A stretch of DNA of 40,959 nucleotides from Caulobacter sp. (GCA_019636175.1 JAHBYC010000024.1:1-40959), one strand, 5' to 3'. Shown: positions 1 through 9,041, counted from the stretch's first letter. Notes: a model not told the origin generated them from the sequence alone. Numbers and translations: made by a program.

Positions 1-570
1 AAGGGCAAGCGCTACAACCGCGAGACCCTGGAAATCCTGTTCAAGGGCAAGTCGATCTCCGACGTGCTGGAGATGACCGTCGAGGAGGCCGCCGAGTTCT
101 TCAAGGCCGTGCCGCCGGTGCGGGACAAGATGGAGACGCTCAAGCGGGTCGGGCTGTCCTATGTGCAGGTCGGGCAGTCGGCCACGACCCTGTCAGGCGG
201 CGAGGCGCAGCGGGTCAAGCTGTCCAAGGAGCTGAGCAAGCGGGCCACCGGTCGCACCCTCTACATCCTCGATGAGCCGACCACCGGCCTGCATTTCGAG
301 GATGTCCGCAAGCTGCTGGAGGTGCTGCACGAGCTGGTCGACCAGGGCAACACGGTGGTGGTCATCGAGCACAACCTCGATGTGGTGAAGACCGCCGACT
401 GGCTGGTCGACTTCGGGCCCGAGGGTGGCGACGGCGGCGGCGAGATCGTCGGCGTCGGCACGCCCGAGCAGGTCGCCGCCATCCCCGAAAGCTGGACCGG
501 CCGCTATCTCGACACCCTGCTCAAGCGCCACCGCGACCGCGCCGCCGAGCGCCGCCGCAAGCGGGCCTGA
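1..570 (+). CDS. uvrA: UvrA, excinuclease ABC subunit A (3' part)
   Basis: This is the C-terminal 189 residues of UvrA, the DNA-damage-recognition ATPase of nucleotide excision repair. The frame is open from base 1, so the gene is cut by the window edge and not broken; the full protein is usually about 950 residues. The fragment opens with [11 protein letters not shown], the conserved segment just after the last zinc-binding cysteines. It then shows the ABC signature [11 protein letters not shown] (bases about 190-222) and the Walker B/D-loop [12 protein letters not shown] (about 259-294). The H-loop region [11 protein letters not shown] follows, and the tail is basic. It ends five bases before the convergent stop of the next gene, with no hairpin terminator visible between them. 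Confidence 0.97.
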   Translation, partial: KGKRYNRETLEILFKGKSISDVLEMTVEEAAEFFKAVPPVRDKMETLKRVGLSYVQVGQSATTLSGGEAQRVKLSKELSKRATGRTLYILDEPTTGLHFEDVRKLLEVLHELVDQGNTVVVIEHNLDVVKTADWLVDFGPEGGDGGGEIVGVGTPEQVAAIPESWTGRYLDTLLKRHRDRAAERRRKRA

Positions 571-574
571 GCGG

Positions 575-1477
575 TCAGTCGAAGACGTCCGGCGCCGAGG
601 TCAGGGCCTTGTAGATGGTGGGGCCCGGGCAGAGGATGATCAGATACGTCAGGGCGCTGATCACCGCCATCAGCAGATAGTAGATGATCATCGGCGGGCT
701 CAGCAGGGTTGCGAAGCTGCTGAAGTCCGGGGCGAAGATCGATCCCAGTCCCTTGAGCCCGAAGCCGGCGGCGATGACGCCGCTGACGATCGCCAGGCCC
801 AGGATGGACACGATCATCGCCATGACCCCGGCCAGCAGGAAGGCCCCGACCAGGTTCCAGAAATGACCCCGCGTCTCACGGAAGGAGGCGGCGATGCCGA
901 TCCTGCCGGTGGCGAAGGTGATCGGGGCCGCCAGCGACAGCCGGACGGCCAGGGCGATGAACAATCCGATCGCGGCGAACACGCCGAGCACCGCCAGAAG
1001 CCCGCCGACCGCCGGATGCACGGCCGAGCCGAGGCCGACCAGAACGCCCATCGCCAGAGACACGACCAGCAGCGCCGCGAACATGATCAGGATGACCAGA
1101 ATCGCCAGCCAGATCTGCCGCAACTCATCGGCGCCCAGCTTCAGAAAGGCGAGACCCTGATCGGCCGGTCGCAAGACCATCCGCGCCGCCGCGGCGTTCA
1201 TGACGCCGGAGAAGACCATCGAAACAAGGATCATCAGGCCATAGGCGGGGCCAAGGCGGGCATAGAGGCGCAACACATCCTCAGGGTTGGCGGAACTGGC
1301 GTTGGCCCCCATCTGCTGGAACTCGACCAGCGCCGGACCAGCCAGGCTGGTCATGATGCCCACGCTGAGCACCATGTTGAGCAGCGCCAGCACGGCCCAG
1401 ACCGGAACCACTCTTGGATATTCCCGTGCCAGCTTGAAGCCGACAAGGCCCGCGTCGGTTGCTGAAAAGCTCGCCAT
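575..1477 (-). CDS. Polytopic membrane protein, paralogue 1 of 3
   Basis: A 300-residue integral membrane protein of unknown function with about six hydrophobic segments. It opens with MASFSATDAGLVGF and has PRVVPVW at the start of the first membrane helix. An ETRGHFW motif lies near residue 210 and the end carries PGPTIYKALTS. The same landmarks recur in the same order in the genes at 2576-3508 and 3611-4519, so the three are paralogues. I see no catalytic motif or signal peptide; the repeated architecture suggests an inner-membrane family, perhaps involved in transport or membrane organisation, but this is a guess. The ATG is supported by alignment with the two paralogues. It diverges from the small secreted protein at 1661. 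Confidence 0.85.
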   Translation of the reverse strand: MASFSATDAGLVGFKLAREYPRVVPVWAVLALLNMVLSVGIMTSLAGPALVEFQQMGANASSANPEDVLRLYARLGPAYGLMILVSMVFSGVMNAAAARMVLRPADQGLAFLKLGADELRQIWLAILVILIMFAALLVVSLAMGVLVGLGSAVHPAVGGLLAVLGVFAAIGLFIALAVRLSLAAPITFATGRIGIAASFRETRGHFWNLVGAFLLAGVMAMIVSILGLAIVSGVIAAGFGLKGLGSIFAPDFSSFATLLSPPMIIYYLLMAVISALTYLIILCPGPTIYKALTSAPDVFD

Positions 1478-1660
1478 GTCTCTCCCCTGCGGGGCCGCAT
1501 CCGGCCCTGTTCGTCCCTACAAATAGCAGAGTGAGCCGTCGTGGCCACCGGCCTGCCGGCGCCCGGTTGGCGCTATTGTCACGGCCATGCTAGCCTTGGC
1601 TGTCGGACGGTTCCTCGCGGGGTCGCCGGTCCTCCTCGATCCACAGTTGAAGAGTTCACA

Positions 1661-1954
1661 ATGAAAGCCCTCCTCGCCGCCGCGGCCTGCGCCGCCCTGG
1701 CCACCGTCTCCTTCTCCGCCCCGACCCTGGCCGCCGAAAAGGGCGTCTCCGAAGCCACCCCGAGTAAGGAAACGGCCAAGAAGGACCCCAACCGCATGGT
1801 CTGCAAGAGGACCCCGGTGACCGGCAGCCGCTTCCCGATCAAGTCCTGCCGCACGGCGGCCGAATGGGACAAGCAGGCCGAGCTGGACAAGCGGGATCTC
1901 GAGGACGCCCAGCGCAACGGCCTGAGCACCTGCGCCACCAACCCCTGCAGCTGA
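1661..1954 (+). CDS. Small secreted protein with four cysteines
   Basis: A 97-residue protein starting at ATG 1661. The frame is open further upstream, but only this start gives a clean signal peptide: MKALLAAAACAALATV followed by a hydrophobic stretch and a likely cleavage after TLAA. The mature part is hydrophilic and has two cysteines in the segment MVCKRTPVTGSRFP...KSCRTAAEWD and two at the end (TCATNPCS), consistent with two disulfides in the periplasm. The segment resembles a short, uncharacterised family that I recall from Caulobacterales and Sphingomonadales, where a Cys-x-x-x-x-VTGSR motif recurs. No function is known to me. The next gene starts four bases after its stop, so the two are probably co-transcribed. 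Confidence 0.8.
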   Translation: MKALLAAAACAALATVSFSAPTLAAEKGVSEATPSKETAKKDPNRMVCKRTPVTGSRFPIKSCRTAAEWDKQAELDKRDLEDAQRNGLSTCATNPCS

Positions 1955-1958
1955 TCGC

Positions 1959-2579
1959 ATGATCCTCTACGGCGAACGCAACCCGGCGCCCAATCCGCGC
2001 CGGGTGCGCATCTTCGTCGCCGAAAAGGGCGCGGATCTCCCCGAGACCCGCGTCGAGATTCGGCGTGGCGAGCACAAGAGCGAGGCTCACCGCGCCCGAA
2101 ACTCTCTCGGCCAGCTGCCGACCCTCGTGCTGGACGACGGCACGGCCATTTCCGAGAGCGTTTCCATCTGCCGCTATCTCGAGCGGCTGTATCCCGACCC
2201 GCCGATGTTCGGGCGCGACGCCCTGGAGGCGGCGCTGATCGACATGTGGATTCGTCGCATCGAGTTCCAGCTGATGACGCCGGTCGGGATGTTCTGGCGT
2301 CACGCCCATCCGCTGACCGCCTCGCTGCTGACCCAGTACAAGGATTTCGGCGAGTCCAATCGCGAGCTCTACGCCCGCGCCTGCGGCTGGCTGGATCGCG
2401 AACTGGCGGCGGGCGGCCCCTTCATCGCCGGCGGGGCCTATACGATGGCCGACATCGTCGCCCAGACCACCATCGATTTCGCCAGCTTCACCGGGCTCGA
2501 GATGCCGGAAACCGCCGCCGCCCTGCGCGCCTGGCACGCCCGCGTCGACGCCCGCCCGAGCGCCTCGGCCAACAGCTAG
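1959..2579 (+). CDS. Glutathione S-transferase family protein
   Basis: A 206-residue cytosolic glutathione transferase. The N-terminal thioredoxin-like domain (about 1-80) carries the cis-proline in GQLPTL (P54) and the glutathione gamma-glutamyl-binding motif ISESVSICRYLE (64-75). The C-terminal helical domain has the N-capping-box-like segment YTMADIV near 150. The N-terminal catalytic Ser/Cys/Tyr is not clear in NPAPNPRRVRIF, so the chemistry (conjugation or reduction) cannot be assigned. It follows the small secreted protein by four bases. Its TAG stop and the TAG stop of the convergent membrane gene share the palindrome CTAG at 2576-2579, so no terminator fits between them. Confidence 0.9.
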   Translation: MILYGERNPAPNPRRVRIFVAEKGADLPETRVEIRRGEHKSEAHRARNSLGQLPTLVLDDGTAISESVSICRYLERLYPDPPMFGRDALEAALIDMWIRRIEFQLMTPVGMFWRHAHPLTASLLTQYKDFGESNRELYARACGWLDRELAAGGPFIAGGAYTMADIVAQTTIDFASFTGLEMPETAAALRAWHARVDARPSASANS

Positions 2580-3508
2580 TTTTCGGACCCGTCCGCCGCG
2601 TCCGCGGCCTCCGCCGAGGTCCCCGACAGGGCCCGGTAGGCATAGACGAGGCTGCCGCAGGCGACGCAGAAGCCGACCGTCATTTCGGCCGAGGACAGCA
2701 GCATCCAGATCAGCGGACCGGGGCCGAAATGGCTGAGCAGGCCACCGTCCGACGGCCACATGAAGTCGTAGAACTGCTGCTGGTCAAAGCCCATGACGAA
2801 GGCGATCACCGTGCCCAGCAGGTAGAACAGGCCCCGGGCGACGAGGATGACCAACACTGCCAGGATGGAATCCAGCACCGCGGTCCAGAACAGCCGCCAG
2901 AACGCCCCCCGGGTCAGTTTCCATGAGGCCTGAATGTCCAGCCGGTGGGTGTCGACCTCGATCAGGGCGGCGAGGGACGAGCGCAGAACGATGAAGGCGA
3001 ACAGCAGGAACGAGGCCAGCTGGCTGAGCAGGGGCACCACCCAGGTCAGCCCCATCGACGCCGCGAGTGGCCCGGCGAACACCCGGCTGTAGCCGATCAC
3101 CACCCCCGACGGGATCGCCGCCAGGGTGATCAGCACCAGCACCGCCAGGAACAGCCAGAACATCCGCGCCTCGTCGGCGCCGAGGCGGAACTCAGGCTCC
3201 TTTGTCTGGCCCAGCATGACCCGGAAAATCGACGGGGCGATGATGCACAGGCCGGCGAAGGTCAGGAACAGGGCGATGATCGCCGCCGGGAGCAGCTGCA
3301 AGGCCAGATCGGCCAGCCCAGGCAGCGACCAGTCAAAGGTGAAATTCTGTTTCAACGCCTCGAGCCGACGGGCCCAGGGCGACAGGTTGAACAGCGTCGC
3401 CGCGAGATTCAGCGCCAGCAGCGCCACCATCCAGATGGTGACGGGACGCGGCCGGTCGCGAATGAACCGGAACCCTTCCAGAGACGCCTGTACGGGCGAA
3501 AACGACAT
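2576..3508 (-). CDS. Polytopic membrane protein, paralogue 2 of 3
   Basis: A 310-residue membrane protein, paralogous to the genes at 575-1477 and 3611-4519. Shared landmarks are the start MSFSPVQASLEGFRF, PRPVTIW entering helix 1, a central charged stretch before helix 3 (FRLGADEARMFW, compare KLGADELRQIW in paralogue 1), the LTRGAFW motif near 210, and YAYRALSG near the end. The last 12 residues are acidic and alanine-rich. There are about six membrane spans, no signal peptide and no enzyme motif. The ATG follows the pattern of the family. It is convergent with the glutathione transferase and overlaps its stop codon by 3 bases. Confidence 0.85.
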   Translation of the reverse strand: MSFSPVQASLEGFRFIRDRPRPVTIWMVALLALNLAATLFNLSPWARRLEALKQNFTFDWSLPGLADLALQLLPAAIIALFLTFAGLCIIAPSIFRVMLGQTKEPEFRLGADEARMFWLFLAVLVLITLAAIPSGVVIGYSRVFAGPLAASMGLTWVVPLLSQLASFLLFAFIVLRSSLAALIEVDTHRLDIQASWKLTRGAFWRLFWTAVLDSILAVLVILVARGLFYLLGTVIAFVMGFDQQQFYDFMWPSDGGLLSHFGPGPLIWMLLSSAEMTVGFCVACGSLVYAYRALSGTSAEAADAADGSEN

Positions 3509-3610
3509 CGTCAGACCGTGCTATCCCCTGCCTCGGGTCGGCTGATTCGCTTCACCCGAGGACAGGGCCAGCCTACGCCAGCTTGCCCCCCGAAGGCGAC
3601 AGGCAAGGCG

Positions 3611-4519
3611 CTATTCGACCACCTCTTGCGGACGCAGGGCCTTGTAGGCCGCGGCCCAGGGCGCCGCCATCAGGGCGATCAGATAGCCGGAGACCAGCCC
3701 GCTGAGGACCATCAGGCCGATGCCCCAGGGGATCAGGGCCTTGAGGCGTTCGGGCTGAAGGAACTGCGTCTCGTCGGTGAAGTCGAACCCGCCAAGGCCG
3801 AAGAAGGCCGCCGCGACCACCCCGAACACGGCGCCGAACACCACGCTCTGGATGATGGTCACCAGAATGGCGTTGAGCAGCCCCATCAGGAACAAGCCGC
3901 CGGCCTGTCCCCTTGTCAGGGGCCAGCTTTCGAACAGCAGGAAGTTCTTGCGGTCAAAGCTCATCGGCCAGGACAGGGAAAACCTCAGACCGCCCCAGAT
4001 GGCCGCGATGACCAGGGCCAGCCCGCCGATCACCCCGGCGATGATCCCCGCCGCCTCGGAGGCCTGGTAGAGCGCCACCGCGGCGATGGCGACGACAATC
4101 ACCCCGACCAGGATCGCCACCGCCAGCAGGATCTTGAAGACGATGCTCACCGCCACCAGCATCACCTCGGCCATGCTGAAGCGCATGAAGAACCAGCGGC
4201 CCTCGCCCGGCGACAGCACGGCGCGGAACACCGCCCCGATGACCAGCCCGGTGCCGACCAGCTGACCCAGCCAGGACAGCGGCGAGACCATCATCATCCG
4301 GCTCTGGATGGCCATGATCTGGCTGATCTCCGGCTCCTGATCGGTCTGGGCCGCATGGGCCGCCAGGCCGAACAGTTCGATCATCGAGGGCAGGATCAGC
4401 AGCAGGGGCACCGCCACCAGCGCCATCTGCACCAGCCCCCACACCGCCGGCGCCAGCGGATTGCGTTTGATCACGCCAAAGCCCGAAAGGGCCGCGTCAC
4501 TGATATTGAAGCCTGCCAA
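3611..4519 (-). CDS. Polytopic membrane protein, paralogue 3 of 3 (TTG start)
   Basis: A 302-residue membrane protein of the same family as the genes at 575-1477 and 2576-3508. I place the start at TTG 4519. A strong Shine-Dalgarno GGGGAGG lies five bases upstream, and the resulting N terminus [14 protein letters not shown] aligns residue for residue with MASFSATDAGLVGF of paralogue 1. The longer frame to 4561 would add 14 residues with no counterpart. It shows LAPAVW at helix 1, LTRGQAG in the centre and AAYKALRP near the end. It has about six to seven spans and no recognisable active site. It is divergent from trmFO, with about 106 bases between them. Confidence 0.83.
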   Translation of the reverse strand: MAGFNISDAALSGFGVIKRNPLAPAVWGLVQMALVAVPLLLILPSMIELFGLAAHAAQTDQEPEISQIMAIQSRMMMVSPLSWLGQLVGTGLVIGAVFRAVLSPGEGRWFFMRFSMAEVMLVAVSIVFKILLAVAILVGVIVVAIAAVALYQASEAAGIIAGVIGGLALVIAAIWGGLRFSLSWPMSFDRKNFLLFESWPLTRGQAGGLFLMGLLNAILVTIIQSVVFGAVFGVVAAAFFGLGGFDFTDETQFLQPERLKALIPWGIGLMVLSGLVSGYLIALMAAPWAAAYKALRPQEVVE

Positions 4520-4625
4520 GATCACCTCCCCAGGGTCCGGAACCGGCGCTAACCACAACACAACCTCGCCCCGAAGGCCACCGGAAACGGTTTCCCGCCG
4601 GCGCTGGCCGCTCTATGTGTCCGCC

Positions 4626-6005
4626 ATGACAACCAAACCCGTTCATGTGATCGGCGGCGGCCTGGCCGGCTCCGAAGCCGCCTGGCAGATCGCCCGCGCC
4701 GGCGTCCCGGTCGTGCTCCACGAGATGCGCCCGGTGCGCGGCACCGACGCCCACAGCACCGACGGCCTGGCCGAACTGGTCTGTTCCAACAGCTTCCGCT
4801 CCGACGACTGGCGGTTCAACGCCGTGGGCCTGCTGCACGCCGAGATGCGCCGCTGTGACAGCCTGATCCTCTCGGCCGGAGACCTGCATCAGGTGCCCGC
4901 CGGCGGCGCCCTGGCGGTCGACCGCGACGGCTTCTCGGCCGAGGTGACCCGCCGGCTGGAGGCCCATCCCCTGGTGACCATCGCCCGCGAGGAGATCGCC
5001 GGCCTGCCGCCCGAGGACTGGTCCAACGTCATCGTCGCCACCGGCCCCCTGACCTCGCCCGCCCTGGCCGACGCCATCCTGAAGACGACGGGCGAGGAAA
5101 GCCTCAGCTTCTTCGACGCCATCGCCCCCATCGTCCACGCCGACAGCATCGACTTCGACATCGCCTGGCGCCAGTCGCGCTATGACAAGGAAGGGCCCGG
5201 CGGCGACGCGGCGGCCTACATCAACTGCCCGATGGACAAGGCCCAGTACGAGGCCTTCATCGACGCCCTGCTCGACGGCCCCAAGGCCGAGTTCAAGGAT
5301 TGGGAGAACGTCCCCTATTTCGACGGCTGCCTGCCGATCGAGGTGATGGCCGAACGGGGCCGCGAAACCCTGCGCCACGGCCCGATGAAGCCGGTCGGCC
5401 TGACCAATCCGCGCGATCCGACCGTCAAGCCGCACGCCATCGTGCAACTGAGGCAGGACAACGCCCTGGGCACCCTGTTCAACCTGGTCGGCTTTCAGAC
5501 CAAGCTGAAGCACGGCGCCCAGGCCGAGACCTTCCGCATGATCCCGGGACTGCAGAACGCCCAGTTCGCCCGCCTCGGCGGCCTGCACCGCAATACCTTC
5601 CTCAACAGCCCGCGCCTGCTGGACGGCCAGCTGCGGCTGAAGGCCGACACCCGCCTGCGCTTCGCCGGCCAGGTCACCGGGGTAGAGGGCTATGTGGAGA
5701 GCGCCGCCATCGGGTTGCTGACCGGCCGGCTGGCCGCCGCCGAGCGTTTGGGCCAGCCGCTGGAGACGCCGCCGCCCACGACCGCGCTTGGCGCCCTGGC
5801 CGCCCACATTACCGGCGGCTTCCTCGAGGGCGGCGCGAAGTTCCAGCCGATGAACATCAACTACGGCCTGCTACCGCCGATGGAGGCGCCGAAGAAGGAC
5901 GCCGAGGGCGGCAAGATCCCGATGAAGGAACGCGGCCGGGCCAAGAAGCAGCTGATGAGCCAGCGGGCCCTGGACGACCTCGACGCCTGGCTGGCGGCGT
6001 CCTGA
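4626..6005 (+). CDS. trmFO: TrmFO, tRNA m5U54 methyltransferase (folate/FAD-dependent)
   Basis: A 459-residue flavoprotein that methylates U54 in the T-loop of tRNA, using methylenetetrahydrofolate and FADH2 in place of S-adenosylmethionine. The dinucleotide-binding motif [11 protein letters not shown] is at residues 10-20. Other family blocks are [36 protein letters not shown] and [10 protein letters not shown] near the C terminus. The length matches the family (440-470). The frame is open back to 4461, but ATG 4626 gives the canonical N terminus ([12 protein letters not shown]). The rest of the open frame would overlap the divergent membrane gene. The gene is followed by a 9-bp inverted repeat at 6009-6035. 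Confidence 0.96.
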   Translation: MTTKPVHVIGGGLAGSEAAWQIARAGVPVVLHEMRPVRGTDAHSTDGLAELVCSNSFRSDDWRFNAVGLLHAEMRRCDSLILSAGDLHQVPAGGALAVDRDGFSAEVTRRLEAHPLVTIAREEIAGLPPEDWSNVIVATGPLTSPALADAILKTTGEESLSFFDAIAPIVHADSIDFDIAWRQSRYDKEGPGGDAAAYINCPMDKAQYEAFIDALLDGPKAEFKDWENVPYFDGCLPIEVMAERGRETLRHGPMKPVGLTNPRDPTVKPHAIVQLRQDNALGTLFNLVGFQTKLKHGAQAETFRMIPGLQNAQFARLGGLHRNTFLNSPRLLDGQLRLKADTRLRFAGQVTGVEGYVESAAIGLLTGRLAAAERLGQPLETPPPTTALGALAAHITGGFLEGGAKFQPMNINYGLLPPMEAPKKDAEGGKIPMKERGRAKKQLMSQRALDDLDAWLAAS

Positions 6006-6008
6006 AGA

Positions 6009-6035
6009 TCCTTCTCCTGCTCGCCGGGAGAAGGA
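6009..6035. repeat. Short inverted repeat after trmFO
   Basis: TCCTTCTCC (6009-6017) and its exact complement GGAGAAGGA (6027-6035) flank a 9-base loop. There is no T-run on either side, so it is not a classic intrinsic terminator. Its core (CCTTCTCC...GGAGAAGG) resembles the hairpin at 8194-8222, suggesting that both belong to one family of intergenic palindromes. Confidence 0.6.
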
Positions 6036-6112
6036 CTCACCCTCTGGCCTCCCGGTCGCGACGGGACTAGTTTCCGGCGCAACAATCACAACACCTGCGG
6101 GAACGCCCTGAA

Positions 6113-8182
6113 ATGAAGTCTGCTGTCCGCCTGCTCGCCGGCGTCGCCGCCGTCGCTGTCCTGTCCTTCAGCGCCATGCGCGCCGCCGAGGCCCGTCCGT
6201 TCACGGCGAAGGACATGGTCACCCTCGACCGCATCGGCGATCCTCGCGTCTCGCCCGACGGCCGCTATGTGGTCTACAGCCTGCGGACCATGGACTATGA
6301 GGCCAACAAGGCCTCGACCAGCCTGTGGCTCGTCGACCTCAAGGCCAAGGACCAGAGCCCCAGGGCCCTGGCCGACACCGCCGGCGCCAACTCCGCCCGC
6401 TGGGCCCCGGACAGCCAGTCGATCTACTTCCTGGCCAGCCGCGGCGACGCCGGCAGCGAGGTCTACAGCCTGGCCGTGGCCGGCGGCGGCGTGCGGCAGG
6501 TGACCGACCTGCCCTTCGACATCGACAGCTTTGTGGTCGCGCCCAACGGCAAGACCCTGGCCCTCAGCGCCAGCCTCGATCCGACCTGCCCGACCCTCAA
6601 GTGCAACACCGACCGGATGGACGCGCCGAAGACCGACAAGCGCACCGGCCAGGTCTTCGACCGGCTGTTCATCCGTCATTGGGACCAGTGGGCCGACGGC
6701 AAGCGCAACCATCTGCTCGCCGTCACCCTCGACGACAAGGGCGCCCAGGCCGGCGTCACCTACCTGACCCCCGGCCTCGACGCCGACGTGCCCTCAAAGC
6801 CGTTCGGCGACGACAGCGAATATGGCTTCACCGCCGATTCCTCCGCGGTGGTCTTTTCCGCCCGCATCGCCGGCAAGACCGAGCCGTGGTCGACCAACTT
6901 CGACCTGTTCCGCGTCGGCCTGGACGGCCAGGGGCTGACCAATCTGACCGAGGCCAACAAGGCCTGGGACACCGGGGCGGTGTTCTCGCCCGACGGCAAG
7001 ACCATGGCCTATCGCGCCATGAAGCGGCCCGGCTTCGAGGCGGACCGCTGGCAGATCAAGCTGCGCGACGTCGCCACCGGCCAGACCCGCGACCTGGCCG
7101 CCGACTGGGATCGCTCCGCCGACAGTCTGGCCTGGTCGCCCGACGGCAAGACCCTCTACGCCTCGGCCCAGGACCTTGGTCAGGTGAAACTCTTCGCGAT
7201 CGATGTGAAGAGCGGCAAGGTCAGCGCCGTCACCGGCGAGGGCCACGTCGGCGCCTACAGCCTGGGCCCCGAAGGCATCGTCTATTCGCAGGACAATCTC
7301 ACCGCCCCGGCGCAGCTGTTCTTCAAGGGCTGGAAGGCCAAGAGCACCGCCCGGCGCCTGACCAGCGTCAACGCCGACAAGGTGGCCGACATCGACTGGG
7401 GCGCGACCGAGCAGTTCACCTTCGCCGGCTGGAACGGCGAGACGGTGCACGGCTATCTCGTCAAGCCGGCCAACTTCGATCCCTCCAAGACCTATCCGGT
7501 GGCCTTCCTGATCCACGGCGGTCCGCAGGGCTCGTTCGGCAACCTGTTCCACTACCGCTGGAACGCCCAGACCTACGCCGGCGCCGGCTATGCGGTGGTG
7601 ATGATCGATTTCCACGGCTCCACCGGCTACGGCCAGGCGTTCACCGATGCGATCAGCGGCCACTGGGGCGACCGGCCGCTGGAGGATCTGCAGAAGGGCT
7701 GGGCCTACGCCCTGAAGACCTACAGCTTCCTCGACGGCGACCGGGCCTGCGCGCTGGGCGGCTCCTACGGCGGCTTCATGATCAACTGGATCGCCGGCAA
7801 CTGGGGCGAGCCCTGGAAGTGCCTGGTCAATCACGACGGCATCTTCGATTCCCGCTTCATGGGCTATTCCACCGAAGAGCTGTGGTTCAGCGAGTGGGAG
7901 AACGGCGGCACGCCCTGGGAGCCGAACACCACCTACGAGAAGTTCAACCCGGCCAACTACGTGCAGAACTGGAAGACCCCGATACTGGTCATCCACGGCG
8001 GGCGCGACTACCGCGTCCCGCTCGAGGAAGGCATCGCCACCTTCACCGCCCTGCAGCGTCGCGGCGTCGAGAGCAAATTCCTCTACTATCCGGAAGAGAA
8101 CCACTGGGTGCTGAAGGCCCAGAACAGCGTGCAATGGCACGATGAGGTGCTGGGCTGGCTCGACGCGCACACGAAGAAATAG
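6113..8182 (+). CDS. Secreted S9 family peptidase (prolyl oligopeptidase/DPP-like)
   Basis: A 689-residue serine peptidase of the S9 family, related to dipeptidyl/acylaminoacyl peptidases. A signal peptide (about 1-26, MKSAVRLLAGVAAVAVL...AAEA) sends it to the periplasm. Residues about 30-420 are a WD40-like beta-propeller; the repeats are visible as recurring S-PDG-K segments (for example WSPDGKTL and FSPDGKTM). The C-terminal alpha/beta hydrolase domain has the nucleophile elbow GGSYGGFM (Ser551), with Asp632 in GGRDYRVP and His664 in EENHWVL completing the triad. All catalytic residues are present, so it should be active on short peptides. It stands alone on this strand and is followed by palindromic repeats that may end its transcript. 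Confidence 0.94.
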   Translation: MKSAVRLLAGVAAVAVLSFSAMRAAEARPFTAKDMVTLDRIGDPRVSPDGRYVVYSLRTMDYEANKASTSLWLVDLKAKDQSPRALADTAGANSARWAPDSQSIYFLASRGDAGSEVYSLAVAGGGVRQVTDLPFDIDSFVVAPNGKTLALSASLDPTCPTLKCNTDRMDAPKTDKRTGQVFDRLFIRHWDQWADGKRNHLLAVTLDDKGAQAGVTYLTPGLDADVPSKPFGDDSEYGFTADSSAVVFSARIAGKTEPWSTNFDLFRVGLDGQGLTNLTEANKAWDTGAVFSPDGKTMAYRAMKRPGFEADRWQIKLRDVATGQTRDLAADWDRSADSLAWSPDGKTLYASAQDLGQVKLFAIDVKSGKVSAVTGEGHVGAYSLGPEGIVYSQDNLTAPAQLFFKGWKAKSTARRLTSVNADKVADIDWGATEQFTFAGWNGETVHGYLVKPANFDPSKTYPVAFLIHGGPQGSFGNLFHYRWNAQTYAGAGYAVVMIDFHGSTGYGQAFTDAISGHWGDRPLEDLQKGWAYALKTYSFLDGDRACALGGSYGGFMINWIAGNWGEPWKCLVNHDGIFDSRFMGYSTEELWFSEWENGGTPWEPNTTYEKFNPANYVQNWKTPILVIHGGRDYRVPLEEGIATFTALQRRGVESKFLYYPEENHWVLKAQNSVQWHDEVLGWLDAHTKK

Positions 8183-8193
8183 GACGCCTTGGT

Positions 8194-8222
8194 CACCTTC
8201 TCCCGCTTACCGGGAGACGGTG
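8194..8222. repeat. Palindromic intergenic repeat (hairpin)
   Basis: CACCTTCTCCCG (8194-8205) and CGGGAGACGGTG (8211-8222) pair with one mismatch around a 5-base loop, and GGCCCGGAGGGC follows at 8222-8233. This combination of a CTTCTCCCG hairpin followed by a GGCCCG-GGGC segment is a pattern I recall from intergenic REP-like elements in alphaproteobacteria. It lies 12 bases after the S9 peptidase stop and could act as an mRNA 3' end, but no T-run follows. Confidence 0.65.
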
Positions 8223-8272
8223 GCCCGGAGGGCTCGGATGAGGGCTGAGCGGGGGTCTTCAACCCCGCCTCC

Positions 8273-8352
8273 CCGGCGAAGGCCGGGGCCCAGAACGCGC
8301 CAGCGAGTGAGCTGACCTCGCCGAACCCGAACTGGACCCCGGCCTTCGCCGG
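8273..8352. repeat. Intergenic inverted repeat with 21-base arms
   Basis: The arms at 8273-8293 and 8332-8352 are reverse complements with 20 of 21 bases matching; both contain GGCGAAGGCCGGGG or its complement. The spacer is 38 bases. Each arm also has internal symmetry (CCGGC...GCCGG), so either a long stem or two small hairpins could form. It lies between the convergent S9 peptidase and squalene synthase-like genes, where transcripts from both sides end. Confidence 0.75.
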
Positions 8353-8372
8353 CGAAGCGGGAGCAGGTTCCC

Positions 8373-9041
8373 TCAGTCCAGCCGCCCGCGCATCACCGCC
8401 CAGGTCAGCCGCGCGCGCTTGGCCAGCGGGCCGGGTCGCGCCCTCTTCGCATACGCCCCCGCCAGGGCCGCATGGGCGACCGCCGGGAAGGCCGCCGGGG
8501 GCAGCCCCGCCAGGGCGCCGCGCCCCCGCTTGAGGATATCCCGAACCGCCGCGGCGTCGGCCTGGCCTGTGCGGCCCAGCACCAGGGCCCGGGCGGCGTC
8601 GGCCACCTGTTCGACCCGGGCCTGCGGATGCAGCCGCAGCGCCGCCAGGGCCATCACCACCCCGGCCGTTTCGTCGATCCGCGCCAGGAGGGCCTCGTCG
8701 CCGTCCGCCGGCTCGAGCGCTTCGACATAGCGGTCGGGCAGGCCCGCCACGGTGTCCATCGGCAGGCTGGCGCGCGCCAGCCCCTCCAGCACCGGATGGC
8801 CGCGGGTGTCGCCGGTCGCCATCAGCCCCTCGATCGCCTCACGCCACCAGACAAGGCGCATCTCTCCGACCAGCGGCGTGCTGACCTTGCCGATCACCGC
8901 CGCCAGCTCATTGTCGAGACAGTAGAGCGTCACCAGATCGGCCCGCGCCCGGGCGTCCTCGACAAAGCGGCTGGACAGCCAGCGGTCGGGATCCTGCTGC
9001 TGCAGGCGGGCGTCGAGGTCGGCGATGGGATCGGCGGTCAT
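8373..9041 (-). CDS. Squalene/phytoene synthase-like protein (NDUFAF6-type)
   Basis: A 222-residue all-helical protein of the squalene/phytoene synthase fold. The conserved core is RADLVTLYCLDNELA...GEMRLVWWREAIEGL (residues about 32-75), where true synthases carry the first Asp-rich motif. Here only a remnant (LDNEL) is seen, and the second motif near DETAGVV is also degenerate, so prenyl-diphosphate chemistry is doubtful. The mitochondrial member NDUFAF6 is a complex I assembly factor, which is a possible role. The start is ATG 9041, giving MTADPIADLDARL; a TTG at 9056 is in frame but lies inside the T-tract of the upstream terminator. No Shine-Dalgarno is visible. Confidence 0.8.
   Translation of the reverse strand: MTADPIADLDARLQQQDPDRWLSSRFVEDARARADLVTLYCLDNELAAVIGKVSTPLVGEMRLVWWREAIEGLMATGDTRGHPVLEGLARASLPMDTVAGLPDRYVEALEPADGDEALLARIDETAGVVMALAALRLHPQARVEQVADAARALVLGRTGQADAAAVRDILKRGRGALAGLPPAAFPAVAHAALAGAYAKRARPGPLAKRARLTWAVMRGRLD

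Noticed and set aside
425-1465. Long open frame on the plus strand across the first membrane-protein gene
   Set aside because: Its composition (Arg, Asp, Gln, His-rich, no hydrophobic core) is that of a frame read opposite a GC-rich gene. The minus-strand frame encodes a coherent membrane protein with two paralogues.
2945-4552. 535-codon plus-strand open frame
   Set aside because: It lies antisense to two membrane-protein paralogues and is a His/Gln/Arg-rich low-complexity reading; it is an artefact of high GC.
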